Shown here: piece after piece, positions 34,284-42,663 of the stretch
Position numbering within the stretch: the stretch's first letter is position 1
Layout of the letters: the number at the start of each line of letters is the position of its first letter
Source of the DNA: Gemmiger formicilis
GTDB lineage: Bacteria > Bacillota > Clostridia > Oscillospirales > Ruminococcaceae
Length of the DNA: 64,000 nucleotides
Direction of reading: 5' to 3'
Assembly (NCBI RefSeq): GCF_024462815.1
Contig: NZ_JANGCG010000007.1
Coordinates: 1 to 64,000 of the forward strand
Translations under genes and position numbers: made by a program
The notes under the pieces: generated by a model
Databases searched by the model: none
Told to the model about the DNA's origin: nothing
Seen by the model: the letters and a program-made list of their open reading frames with translations, nothing else

Positions 34284-35026
34284 GTAATGATTTTGATCCA
34301 AACAGTCATAAAAATCTAGAGCTGTTTAGGTATTACTTGAACAGAGATTTACAGAAGATAGAAAGTAGCATTCAAGATAACCATGGAGAGTTATTGGGCT
34401 ACTTTACCGCAAGTCTAGTAGATATATTTATTGTGTCTTTGTTTGGTGATAACCTAAAATGCACAGAGAACATACTTAAGATTATGTATATTGCTGGACT
34501 GATTATACTATTTTTCATTATTTCATGTGTAGTCAATAAAATAGCTCGTTTCCGAAGAATTCGAAGAAAGGAATCCGGCAGAGAAGAGTATATTGTTGAC
34601 GAAGCAAAACAGGAAATGATTGATAGTTTTGATAATATAGCCTGTGACGGTCTTTTGATTTGCGAGAGTTATATGGGGAAGTATTCTTTAGCAGATAAGC
34701 CGTATGTTAGGGATTTTTATTTTTTTGAAGTTATCCATCATCTGACAAAATCCACAGACTTATTTGGGGAAATATACTCACATCGTGATTTGTATGTGTC
34801 ATCAAAGAAAGCGGAGCTGATTGACACCTACAGAGTAAACAATTATATTGATTTTGCGAGGAAAATCAATGAGTTTCTAAACAAAGAAATGAGCAAATAT
34901 ATGGCCGATACTGAAGTTAAGAAAGATATTGAAAATTTAAACATTGAGATCGCAAAATGGCATTATGTCAATGAATCTGGGCGTGAAATTGATGACGATA
35001 AGTTGAACAGAGCCAGGCTGAAGTAA
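34280..35026 (+). CDS. Unknown membrane protein B of the two-gene module
   Basis: The 248-residue protein has a soluble N-terminus (about 1-38). Two hydrophobic stretches follow, a weak one at about 40-56 and a strong one at about 66-86 (IMYIAGLIILFFIISCVVNKI). A basic stop-transfer RFRRIRRKESGR and a long mixed-charge helical C-terminal domain (about 105-248) come next. The layout of two helices and then a helical cytoplasmic domain recalls SLATT-like and other membrane effectors of defence systems, but no family motif is evident, so this is only a resemblance. It is coupled to protein A and ends at a good terminator. Confidence 0.55.
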   Translation: MSNDFDPNSHKNLELFRYYLNRDLQKIESSIQDNHGELLGYFTASLVDIFIVSLFGDNLKCTENILKIMYIAGLIILFFIISCVVNKIARFRRIRRKESGREEYIVDEAKQEMIDSFDNIACDGLLICESYMGKYSLADKPYVRDFYFFEVIHHLTKSTDLFGEIYSHRDLYVSSKKAELIDTYRVNNYIDFARKINEFLNKEMSKYMADTEVKKDIENLNIEIAKWHYVNESGREIDDDKLNRARLK

Positions 35027-35032
35027 GCATAC

Positions 35033-35077
35033 TAGCCGTGTGGACACGGAACTCTAGAAGTTCACACGGCTATTTTT
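35033..35077 (+). terminator. Terminator of the two-gene module
   Basis: A perfect 10-bp stem TAGCCGTGTG/CACACGGCTA (35033-35042 with 35063-35072) is followed by TTTTTAG, 7 bp after the stop codon. Confidence 0.85.
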
Positions 35078-35125
35078 AGAATTCGTTATATAGTTTGTGA
35101 CGAAAATAGAAAGGAGGAATATCCC

Positions 35126-35911
35126 GTGGCTAAGACACAAAGCTCCGTTCGTAAGCTAGTTAAGCCGGAGTACAGTGCGGAGAAGAATCTGACTGACCTG
35201 ATGGATGCTACCGTGGCTCTCTACAAGAACAACATGAGCTTGCAAGCCATAGCCGAAGATCTCTCCTTGAACCCCATTAAGGTACGCAAGCTCCTCATCA
35301 CGGCGGGAGTCTACCAGTCAGACATCGCCGATGCCGTGCAGCAGACGTTCCAGTCCTTCCGCACCACGCAGGACTATAAGACCGCCGTGTCCTCTACCAT
35401 GATTGCTCTGCATCTGTCCCGTCCCTCTGTGACCTCTTATCTGCCATATGAGAAAGGCGTGTACTTCCCGGAAGACGCTGAAGCAGAGAATATCAGTGCC
35501 GGGGCAGAGCGGCAACGCCACTACCGAGCCGTCACTGCCTTGAAGAAAAATCCATGCGAAAGCTGTTTTATCTGCACGAACGTGCAGGAAACAGATCTTG
35601 CCGGACATGGAGAAAACGTTGCAGAGTATGCACACAAGCTGCGGGTGGCAGATGAAGTAATCGGCAAGATTCGTGCAGCACTGAAGCCGGATGATATTAT
35701 GGTTGTTATGGCCGACCACGGCAATGACCCGACGATTGGGCATCCGCACCATACGCGGGAAAAGGTGCCGCTGCTGATTGCAGGGTCACACAAGAAGCCG
35801 CAGTGTATTGGTGAGAGAGCAACGCTGTCGGATGTCGGCGCAACGGCAGCAGACTACTTCCACGCCCCTGCGCCGCAGAACGGCAGGAGCTTTTTGCCGC
35901 TGCTACGGTAA
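35126..35911 (+). pseudogene. Chimeric ORF: mobile-element HTH protein fused to phosphopentomutase-like C-terminus
   Basis: The first about 145 of 261 residues are an HTH protein of the kind carried by integrative elements (KNNMSLQAIAEDLSLNPIKVRKLLITAGVY; STMIALHLSRPSVTSYLPYEKGVYF). After LKKNPCESCFICT the sequence becomes the C-terminal third of a phosphopentomutase/YhfW-like metalloenzyme: NVQETDLAGHGENVAEYAHKL, then VVMADHGNDPTIGHPHHTRE with metal-binding Asp and His, and DVGATAADYF. The catalytic front part of that enzyme is gone. The open frame across the junction is intact and has a good AAGGAGG site, but neither activity is likely to survive whole. It records the right end of an element inserted into, or recombined with, a yhfW-like gene. 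Confidence 0.8.
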
Positions 35912-35940
35912 GGCTTGCGCTGAAAAAAGAAGTATAGCCG

Positions 35941-35969
35941 GGCAGGGGAGCAGACCCCTGCCTTTTTTT
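35941..35969 (+). terminator. Intrinsic terminator after the chimeric ORF
   Basis: A perfect 8-bp stem GGCAGGGG/CCCCTGCC (35941-35948 with 35955-35962) is followed by seven T. Confidence 0.9.
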
Positions 35970-35982
35970 GAAGGAGAACACA

Positions 35983-36389
35983 ATGGCGATAGATAAGCAG
36001 CGCATGACAGAGTGGCACTCTCACGTCAGCTGCAGCAGCTCATACGAGAGAACCCGCACCGTCTGTATCTTTCTCTGGAAGGCCCGATTGATGTTTTTTC
36101 GGCCGATGAAACCATCCCTCGTTCGTTTGCAGGCTGTGCGCCGCAGATTGTAGCGGGAACACCGAGCAAGGCTTTTGTAAAAGTTGCTAACCCCTGTGGC
36201 TGCAGTGGCTTCGCATTGCCCTGCGACCGTCTGGCAACCGGCTTTGTACTGCTCTTGCCACCGGGCAATGAAATGCTGCCCGCTGCCTGCGTGCTGGCGC
36301 ACCAGTTGATGAAAGCTGCCCCGCGACCCGAAATGTTTGAACGTTATTTTCTGCGCCGGGAGAAATTCTGCGAAGCGTTTTCTGTGTAA
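35983..36389 (+). pseudogene. Regulator-like fragment with early frameshift
   Basis: ATG at 35983 has a strong AAGGAG site and reads MAIDKQRMTE, but then leaves frame. The next frame, entered near 36012, reads LSRQLQQLIRENPHRLYLSLEGPIDVF and on to FERYFLRREKFCEAFSV, stopping at 36389. The join MTE-LSRQLQQL looks like one protein N-terminus with about five extra bases inserted. The 125-residue part resembles an N-terminal sensor domain of a regulator with its DNA-binding end lost, but no family is certain. A GTG at 36012 could in principle start it but has no ribosome site. Confidence 0.45.
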
Positions 36390-36437
36390 AAGCAACCAGA
36401 CTATCGCAGAACAACCGCTCCGCCGCCTGAATAATAA

Positions 36438-36480
36438 GGGGCCTGTGCAGCATTCTGCGGTGCCAAACACAGGCCCCTAT
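36438..36480 (+). terminator. Hairpin after regulator fragment
   Basis: A perfect 10-bp stem GGGGCCTGTG/CACAGGCCCC (36438-36447 with 36468-36477) has a 20-nt loop and only a weak T tail (TATTAA). Confidence 0.5.
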
Positions 36481-36521
36481 TAACGGGGAAGCCGCGCAGT
36501 ACATTTAAATTTATGCTTTCG

Positions 36522-36555
36522 GCACCTTGCCTGTGGTGGGCAGGGTGCTTTTTTG
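36522..36555 (+). terminator. Intrinsic terminator at right edge of island
   Basis: The stem GCACCTTGCC/GGCAGGGTGC (36522-36531 with 36539-36548) is followed by TTTTTT. It resembles the hairpin at 14886-14920 at the left edge. Confidence 0.8.
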
Positions 36556-36776
36556 TGTGAAATTGCGTGAAAAAATACTGCAGATGACAATATAAATGAC
36601 ACGTGACAAAAATTGCTGCGGTGCTGAAGGTGTCAAAAAATGAAAAACGGCAGGGGAGAGGCGGCCAAAATTGCGGGCGGGCGGTGAGAAAAATTAACCG
36701 GGAAAATGCCCGGAAAATGACGCCGAAATTAAAGGTTACAAAAAATGACACGTAAAATGGTACGGAGCAACAACAA
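36556..36776. other. AT-rich leader with repeated TGACACGT words
   Basis: No gene is seen. The word AAATGACACGT occurs twice (near 36595 and 36744), and GTGACA/TGTCA words recur through the region up to the palindrome at 36778. These may be operator half-sites for the downstream locus. Confidence 0.4.
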
Positions 36777-36777
36777 A

Positions 36778-36810
36778 TTTTCTATGTGACATAAATTGTC
36801 ACATAGAAAA
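36778..36810. promoter_or_regulatory. Perfect 13-bp-arm palindrome, candidate operator
   Basis: TTTTCTATGTGAC (36778-36790) is the exact reverse complement of GTCACATAGAAAA (36798-36810), with a 7-nt centre. It lies 11 bp upstream of the -35 box of the glycan-locus promoter and has no T tract of terminator type. A dimeric regulator such as the locus AraC protein, or a global one, could bind it. Confidence 0.65.
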
Positions 36811-36821
36811 GAAGCTGTCTG

Positions 36822-36850
36822 TTTACACGGCAAAAATGTGGCGGTACAAT
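36822..36850 (+). promoter_or_regulatory. Sigma-A promoter of the glycan-utilization locus
   Basis: TTTACA, a 17-base spacer and TACAAT lie 58 bp before the first gene of the locus, just after the palindrome. Confidence 0.8.
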
Positions 36851-36908
36851 GAGGGTGCAGTGAGAAACGCCCAGCCAATGGGCAGTGTCACGATGGAGGA
36901 TGGCAGCA

Positions 36909-38078
36909 ATGGAGCAGCCTGTAAAGATTTTGCTGATGGGTATCTGCGGATACGGCAGCAACTATATCAAAGAAGTCAGTGAGCGCGAGATTCCGGGCAT
37001 TAAAATTGAGGGAATCTGCGAGGTCGTTCCCAACGCGGCAGACTTATATCCCATCATTCATGAACAGAACATTCCGATTTATAAGACGCCGGAGGAGTTC
37101 TATCAGGAACACACCGCGGACTTAGCAGTAATCTCCACGCCGATTCATCTGCATTATGCACAAATTGTCACCTGCCTGACGCACGGCTCCAACGTGTTGA
37201 CGGAAAAGCCGGTCTGCACCTCGGTGGAGGGCGCACGCAAGCTGGAGCAGCTGGCAGAGAAAACCGGCAAGTTCATCTCGGTCGGGTACCAGCTCAACTA
37301 CTCCCGCGATGTGCTGGCACTTAAAAAAGATATTCTCGATGGCCGGTTCGGCAAGCCGGTATATATGAAGGCACTGCACGCGATGCGGCGCGGCGATAAA
37401 TACTACGCCCGCAACGGCTGGGCAGGACGCATTGAGGTGAAGGGCTGCGCCGTGAATGACAGCCCCTTCAACAACGCCTGCGCCCACCAGTTCCAGGTTA
37501 TGACCTTCCTGCTGGGCGACCAGATGGAACGCGCCGCGGAGCTGGCCGAGGTACAGGCAGAGCCGTACAAGGGCAACCGCAGTGTGGAAAACTTCGATAT
37601 TATCACCGTGCAGGCGAAAACCGTCTCGGGTGTGCCACTCTGGTACGGTACAGCCCATGCAATAGAGGACAAAAAGCTCGGCCCCACGGCGGAATATCGC
37701 TTTGAAAGGGGTACCGTCTATTTTGGCAAGGATTTCGGGCAGGGGCCCGTGGCCGAATACATTTATATAGGTGATGACGGCACCCGCATTGACTACGGTC
37801 AGATTCCCAAGGGTGAGCGTTTACAGAAGTTCTACGATGCCATTGACGCCGTGCGGCAGGGGACACACCCGGTGTGTACGGTACAATGCGCGATTCCGCA
37901 TCTGGAGGCAGTGGAGAAAATCGCAAAGCTGCCCATCACCGTGCTACCGCAGGACGAGGTGGAGGACATCCGCGAGGATGATGATACCTTCCACGCAGTC
38001 AAGGGGCTGCATGACCGCTTTATTACTTGTTTCAAAACCCGGTGTATGCTTTCACAGCCAGATTCCAACCGGGGATAA
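36909..38078 (+). CDS. Gfo/Idh/MocA family oxidoreductase 1
   Basis: The 389-residue NAD(P)-dependent sugar oxidoreductase has the N-terminal Rossmann motif GICGYGSNY (about 10-18), AVISTPIHLHYAQIV, and the family catalytic-region EKPVCTS with its Lys (about 97). A C-terminal alpha/beta substrate domain follows. The start at 36909 has GGAGG nine bases upstream; eight more codons are open before it without a site. It is first in the operon, just before the solute-binding protein, so it probably acts early on the imported sugar, for example by C3 oxidation. Substrate and exact position of oxidation are unknown. Confidence 0.92.
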   Translation: MEQPVKILLMGICGYGSNYIKEVSEREIPGIKIEGICEVVPNAADLYPIIHEQNIPIYKTPEEFYQEHTADLAVISTPIHLHYAQIVTCLTHGSNVLTEKPVCTSVEGARKLEQLAEKTGKFISVGYQLNYSRDVLALKKDILDGRFGKPVYMKALHAMRRGDKYYARNGWAGRIEVKGCAVNDSPFNNACAHQFQVMTFLLGDQMERAAELAEVQAEPYKGNRSVENFDIITVQAKTVSGVPLWYGTAHAIEDKKLGPTAEYRFERGTVYFGKDFGQGPVAEYIYIGDDGTRIDYGQIPKGERLQKFYDAIDAVRQGTHPVCTVQCAIPHLEAVEKIAKLPITVLPQDEVEDIREDDDTFHAVKGLHDRFITCFKTRCMLSQPDSNRG

Positions 38079-38099
38079 ATAGAAAAGGAGAAAAGACTT

Positions 38100-39761
38100 A
38101 TGAAAAAGCAAAGCACACTCAAGCGCGCTCTGGCACTGGGAATGTCAGCGGCCATGGTGGGCGCAACGCTGGCCGGCTGCGGCGGTTCTGCTTCCTCTAC
38201 GGCAGAATCCACGGCAGCCTCCACTGAGGCGTCCTCTGCCGCCAATGCCGAGGACACCGCCACGACCGACAACGACAAGCCCTATGCGGGCACGACGCTG
38301 ACTTGGTACACCACCCTGAACGGCAACGTTTCCGACAACTTCTCCAACCTCGGCGAGACGCCGTGGGCCAAGTATGTGCAGGAGCGCACTGGTATCACGA
38401 TTGAGTTCCAGCATCCCACGCAGGGCTCCGAGGCAGAGGAATTTGCCGTTATGCTGGCCTCCGGTGAGTTCCCCGACATCATTGAGTACACCTGGACGAC
38501 CTACTCCGGCGGCGCTGGCGCTGCCGTCAACGATGGCGTTATCATCTCGCTGGATGATTATATGAAGGACGCCCCCAACCTCAGCGCCGTGATTGACGCA
38601 CACCCCGAGATTGGCAAGATGATTAAGGACTCCGCCGGCAACTATTATTGCTTCCCCTGCCTGCGCGGTCTGGAATCCCCCAACAAGACGGAGTTCTCCT
38701 CCGGCTTCACCTATCGCGCTGACAAGCTCGCAGAGCTCGGCTTCGATGAGGTTCCCGAGACGATGGACGAGTGGGAAGAGGTCCTGCGCGCCGCCAAGGC
38801 TGCAGGCTTCAGCAAGCCGTTTACCACCCGTAAAGAGTGGGTCAAGGACGTCTGGAGCGCCGCCTATGACAACTGGGGCAGCTTCTACGTCGATGACGGC
38901 GTTGTAAAGAACGGCCTGATTGAGGACAGCCGCAAGGACTTCATCCAGAAGCTGGCCGACTGGTACAGCGAGGGTCTGCTGGACAATGACTGGATGCAGG
39001 CCGACAAGAAATCCACCCAGACCGACTTCGTTGCAGGCAACTGCATCCTGGGCTACGCTCCGTTCGGCCAGGGCCTCGGCAACTACACCAAGGCTATGAT
39101 GGAGGCCGACCCCAACTTCAAGGAAGAGTACATTCAGGCTGCTGCGCCTGTCACCTCCACCAAGGGTCAGAACGCCAAGTTCTCCAAGATGAACAACATC
39201 TATGACCAGTCCGGTGCTTCCGCCGCTATCTCCTCCCAGTGCAAGAACGTCGAAGCTGCTGTCTGGCTGCTCGACTGGCTGTACAGTGAGGAAGGCCAGA
39301 TTTGCTACAACTTCGGTATCGAGGGCGAAAGCTATGAGATGGTCGATGGCAAGCCCGTTTACACCGACGTCATCAAGAACAACCCCGATGGCTGGAGCCA
39401 GGCACAGGCACTGGCTGCTTACACCAGAACCTCCACCTCCGGCGCAGGCATCCAGAGCGAGGACTACATTGAGCAGTACTACGCACAGGATAACCAGAAG
39501 AAGGCTCTTGAGCTTTCCATGAAGACCGATATGGGCGAGCATATGTTCCCGCCGACGTCCGTTTCCGAGGAAAATCAGGACCGCTATTCCGAAATTATGA
39601 GCCAGGTCAAGACGTTGTCTGATGAGATGGAAGCCAGCTTCATCTGCGGCACCACCCCGATGAGCGAGTGGGATTCCTACCAGCAGAAGCTGAAGGATGC
39701 CGGCATCGAGGAAGCTATCCAGATGATGCAGGAAGCCTATGACACTTACATGGCCAACTGA
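38100..39761 (+). CDS. Extracellular solute-binding lipoprotein of a Lpl/Ytc-type sugar ABC importer
   Basis: The 553-residue binding protein has a basic N-terminus, a hydrophobic stretch and a lipobox (GATLAGCGG, Cys about 24), then a Ser/Ala/Thr-rich linker. The mature domain is of family-1 type (TLTWYTTLNGNVSDNF; ASGEFPDIIEYTW). At about 530 mature residues it matches the large LplA/YtcQ class, which serves oligo-uronides and complex glycans. The permeases are nine kb downstream in the same operon, and no ATPase is encoded, so a shared MsmX-type ATPase is implied. Biased codons and a hairpin after the gene fit higher expression than the rest. Confidence 0.95.
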   Translation: MKKQSTLKRALALGMSAAMVGATLAGCGGSASSTAESTAASTEASSAANAEDTATTDNDKPYAGTTLTWYTTLNGNVSDNFSNLGETPWAKYVQERTGITIEFQHPTQGSEAEEFAVMLASGEFPDIIEYTWTTYSGGAGAAVNDGVIISLDDYMKDAPNLSAVIDAHPEIGKMIKDSAGNYYCFPCLRGLESPNKTEFSSGFTYRADKLAELGFDEVPETMDEWEEVLRAAKAAGFSKPFTTRKEWVKDVWSAAYDNWGSFYVDDGVVKNGLIEDSRKDFIQKLADWYSEGLLDNDWMQADKKSTQTDFVAGNCILGYAPFGQGLGNYTKAMMEADPNFKEEYIQAAAPVTSTKGQNAKFSKMNNIYDQSGASAAISSQCKNVEAAVWLLDWLYSEEGQICYNFGIEGESYEMVDGKPVYTDVIKNNPDGWSQAQALAAYTRTSTSGAGIQSEDYIEQYYAQDNQKKALELSMKTDMGEHMFPPTSVSEENQDRYSEIMSQVKTLSDEMEASFICGTTPMSEWDSYQQKLKDAGIEEAIQMMQEAYDTYMAN

Positions 39762-39794
39762 TTCCCAATGCAGTAACGCATAAATCATAGCAAC

Positions 39795-39837
39795 AAATGG
39801 CATTCGGAAGGCATCACTTTCGGATGCCATTTCTTTA
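39795..39837 (+). terminator. Attenuating hairpin after binding-protein gene
   Basis: AAATGGCATTCG (39795-39806) pairs with CGGATGCCATTT (39821-39832), then CTTTAAG. The T tract is weak, so it probably stabilizes the binding-protein mRNA end or only partly terminates. Confidence 0.6.
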
Positions 39838-39861
39838 AGAAGATGGGGTGCAGATAATACA

Positions 39862-41877
39862 ATGAGCAGAATGGAAGATTTGCTTGCGCGAATCAACTAC
39901 GATTACCCGGGATTGGAGCAGGCCAAAACCCTGTATGAAAACGGAGACGCCGAGGGCGCGATGGATGCGGTGATTGCGCATTTCCGCACCAGAACCAGCC
40001 CGAAGTACCTGTTTACCGCCAAGGAGCTGGAAGCCTGCAAGGTGGATGGCCTGTTGGAGGACGCGCAGGAGACGCTGGACCACTATATCTACGGCCACAA
40101 GTTTGACGGCGAGATTGACTGGTTCTTCAACCCGACAGAGCATACCTCCCATGACAACGAGTGGACATGGTCGCTCTACCGTCATATTTACTGGCAGCCG
40201 CTGGCCCGCGCCTATGCGCTGACCAAGGACGAAAAGTACACGCGGGAGTTCCTGCATGAGATGACCGAGTGGGGCAAGGCGTGGCCGGTGGGCCCCTTCA
40301 TGGAGAATGAGGAGGACGCCGCCGCCAAGTACAAGTTCCCCGGCCACTCCTGGCGCACGATTGAGACGGCCATGCGTATTTACACGGTCTGGCTGCCCTG
40401 TATGGAGGCGTTCCGCTCTTCGCCGGCATGGGACCGCGAGGGGTGGGTGACCTTCCTTTCGCTGCTGTGTGACCATGCGGATTTCCTGATGACCCACTAC
40501 AGCAACCACAAGAAATCCTCCAACTGGCTCACGATGGAATCCGGCACGTTGCTGGAATGTGGCATCCTCTTCCCGGAAATCAAATCCGACTGGTTCATGA
40601 CCGGCTACCGCCGCGTCATGCAGGAGGTCAAGTATTCCTTCGACAATGACGGCATCCATATGGAGCGCACCCCCATCTACCACATGGTGGCGGCGGGCGT
40701 CTACTTCCAGTGCTACCGCCTGTGCAAGCTGAACAACATCCCGGTGCCGCCCTATATGGAGCCGACGCTGGAAAAATCCGCACAGTTCATTATGAGCCTT
40801 GTCAAGCCGGATTTGTCCACCCCGATGATTGGCGATGCCGACCGCGACGATCTGACCACCCGCCGGTGCGATACCTCGCTGTATGAGGGCATGAACCTGA
40901 CCTTTGACCCCTATGACCTCAACGAGATGCGCGCTTACTTCCGCACATGGTATGAGGAAACAGGCCGCGAGGACTTCCACTTTATGGCCACCGCGGGCAA
41001 GGAGGGCACACCTCCCACGCAGCGCAACTACAAGTACATTCCCGCCGGTATCTACGTGATGCGCACCGGCTGGGGCCCCGAGGACAGCTACTTCCACGTA
41101 CACGGCATCCAGCTCGAGCGCGGCGAGGTCAGCTCCCACTCCCACAATGACACCGGCCATGTCGAGGTGCACATTCAGGGCGAGGACATCCTGACCGACT
41201 CCGGCCGCTACATCTACAACAGCTCCTGCTGGAAGGACTGGCGGCACTACTTCCTGTCCGCCAAGGCGCACAACACCCTGTATGTGGATGATCACGAGAT
41301 GGGCACCGTGCCCGGCGTGACCCGCACCCGCGGCGTGCGCACCTATCTGCACGCCTTTGAGGAAAACGAGAACTATCAGCTGATTGACATTTCCCACAAC
41401 GGCTACGATTTTATGGATGACCCGATGTTCCACCGCCGCCGCGTAGTGCGTTTGGCCGGGGACATCTTCGTGATTGAGGACCGCGTGACCGGCATCTGCC
41501 ACAGCGAGCATGACATCCGGCTGTATTACAACTTCGCGTTCGGTCACCTTGAGCAGGATGGCGAGAGCTTCGCCTACACTTCGCAGAAGGGCCGCCCCTA
41601 CACCGTGACCGTGCAGGCTGACAAGCCCCTCGACTTTGAGATTCTTGAGGGCAGCGAGGAGCCCATCGGCGGCTGGATCAGCTACGGCTACGCGTGGCGC
41701 AAGCCCATCCCGCAGCTGATTGCCAAGCACGCGGGCAGGACACCCATCCACTTTGTCACGGTGCTGGCCCCGGCGGGCACCAAGGCGCAGGCCGCCATCA
41801 AGGGCAATGCCACCGAGGTTACGCTGGCGGATGGCAAGGTGCTGACGCTGACGGAAAACGGCGTCGAGCTGCACTGA
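39862..41877 (+). CDS. Heparinase II/III-like polysaccharide lyase
   Basis: The 671-residue protein has an alpha/alpha-toroid N-terminal domain (about 1-350; PF16889-like) that includes EIDWFFNPTEHTSHDNEWTW and NHKKSSNWLTMESGTL. A C-terminal beta-sandwich of heparinase II/III type (PF07940) follows, with SSHSHNDTGHVEVHIQGEDILTDSGRYIYN and WRHYFLSAKAHNTLYVDD. Such enzymes cleave uronic-acid glycans by beta-elimination, giving 4,5-unsaturated uronyl ends. There is no signal peptide (MSRMEDLLARINYDYPG), so it acts on imported oligosaccharides in the cytoplasm. The substrate (glycosaminoglycan, alginate or another uronide) is not predictable. Confidence 0.93.
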   Translation: MSRMEDLLARINYDYPGLEQAKTLYENGDAEGAMDAVIAHFRTRTSPKYLFTAKELEACKVDGLLEDAQETLDHYIYGHKFDGEIDWFFNPTEHTSHDNEWTWSLYRHIYWQPLARAYALTKDEKYTREFLHEMTEWGKAWPVGPFMENEEDAAAKYKFPGHSWRTIETAMRIYTVWLPCMEAFRSSPAWDREGWVTFLSLLCDHADFLMTHYSNHKKSSNWLTMESGTLLECGILFPEIKSDWFMTGYRRVMQEVKYSFDNDGIHMERTPIYHMVAAGVYFQCYRLCKLNNIPVPPYMEPTLEKSAQFIMSLVKPDLSTPMIGDADRDDLTTRRCDTSLYEGMNLTFDPYDLNEMRAYFRTWYEETGREDFHFMATAGKEGTPPTQRNYKYIPAGIYVMRTGWGPEDSYFHVHGIQLERGEVSSHSHNDTGHVEVHIQGEDILTDSGRYIYNSSCWKDWRHYFLSAKAHNTLYVDDHEMGTVPGVTRTRGVRTYLHAFEENENYQLIDISHNGYDFMDDPMFHRRRVVRLAGDIFVIEDRVTGICHSEHDIRLYYNFAFGHLEQDGESFAYTSQKGRPYTVTVQADKPLDFEILEGSEEPIGGWISYGYAWRKPIPQLIAKHAGRTPIHFVTVLAPAGTKAQAAIKGNATEVTLADGKVLTLTENGVELH

Positions 41878-41889
41878 GGAGGTGCGCAT

Positions 41890-42663
41890 ATGAGATACGG
41901 TATCTGCACCGGCATTGAAAATGCCGGGCTGGTCCGGGAGCTGGGCTATGACTACATCGAGCTCTCAGTGACAAAAACGCTGGGGCTGGATTCCGAAGCC
42001 TACGCCGCCGGAAAGAAGGTGCTGACCGAAAGCGGCCTGCAGGCGGAATGTTTCAACATCCTGTTCCCCAAGACGATGAATCTGGTGGACGGCTCCACCA
42101 CCCGTGAGGAGCTGACCGCCTATCTGGAAAAGGCCATGGCCATGATTGCCGACTTGAACGGTAAGATTGTGGTGTTTGGCAGCGGCAAATGCCGCACCTG
42201 CCCGCTGGACGTAAAATTTATGGACGCCTACAAGCGGCTGGTGGAGGTCTGCCGCCTGACCGGCGAGATTGCCGGAAAGTACGGCATCAAGGTTGTGATT
42301 GAGCCGCTGAGCCGCAAGGAAACCAATATGATTTGCACCGTGGCCGAGGGCGCTGTGCTGCAGCAGGATGTGGCCAATGAAAATGTCGGCCTGCTGGCGG
42401 ATTATTTCCACATCTGCGCCAACGCCGACGATGTGAACAGCATTGCCGTGATTAAAGACCTTGACCACATCCACATTGCCTCCGGCAACGGCCGGCGCTA
42501 CCCGCTGCCCGGTGATGGGGAAAGCTACGGCGCACTGTTCGCGGCCCTGCGGGCAGCAGGCTACAACGCCCGCATGAGCATTGAGGGCAAAACAGAAAAC
42601 ATTGCGCAGGACGGCAAGGCAGCCCTTGCGTATATGAAGCAGTTGGAGGCAGACAATGGCTAA
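41890..42663 (+). CDS. Sugar (phosphate) isomerase/epimerase-like TIM-barrel protein 1
   Basis: The 257-residue AP-endonuclease-2/xylose-isomerase-like barrel begins MRYGICTGIENAGLVRELGYDYIELS. It has metal-ligand Glu in GIKVVIEPLSRKETNM (about 140), the His in LADYFHICANADDVN (about 177) and HIHIASGNGRRYPLPGDGE (about 195). Such proteins isomerize or epimerize free or phosphorylated sugars, and some act as lyases on 3-keto sugars. It overlaps the next gene by 8 bp. The preceding lyase and following oxidoreductase suggest it acts on a product of one of them. Confidence 0.9.
   Translation: MRYGICTGIENAGLVRELGYDYIELSVTKTLGLDSEAYAAGKKVLTESGLQAECFNILFPKTMNLVDGSTTREELTAYLEKAMAMIADLNGKIVVFGSGKCRTCPLDVKFMDAYKRLVEVCRLTGEIAGKYGIKVVIEPLSRKETNMICTVAEGAVLQQDVANENVGLLADYFHICANADDVNSIAVIKDLDHIHIASGNGRRYPLPGDGESYGALFAALRAAGYNARMSIEGKTENIAQDGKAALAYMKQLEADNG

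Noticed and set aside
39835..41889. A 684-codon minus-strand frame opposite the lyase gene, and similar frames opposite the binding-protein (38145-39896) and AraC (44645-46282) genes
   Set aside because: All are shadows of well-supported genes and show no protein-like motifs.
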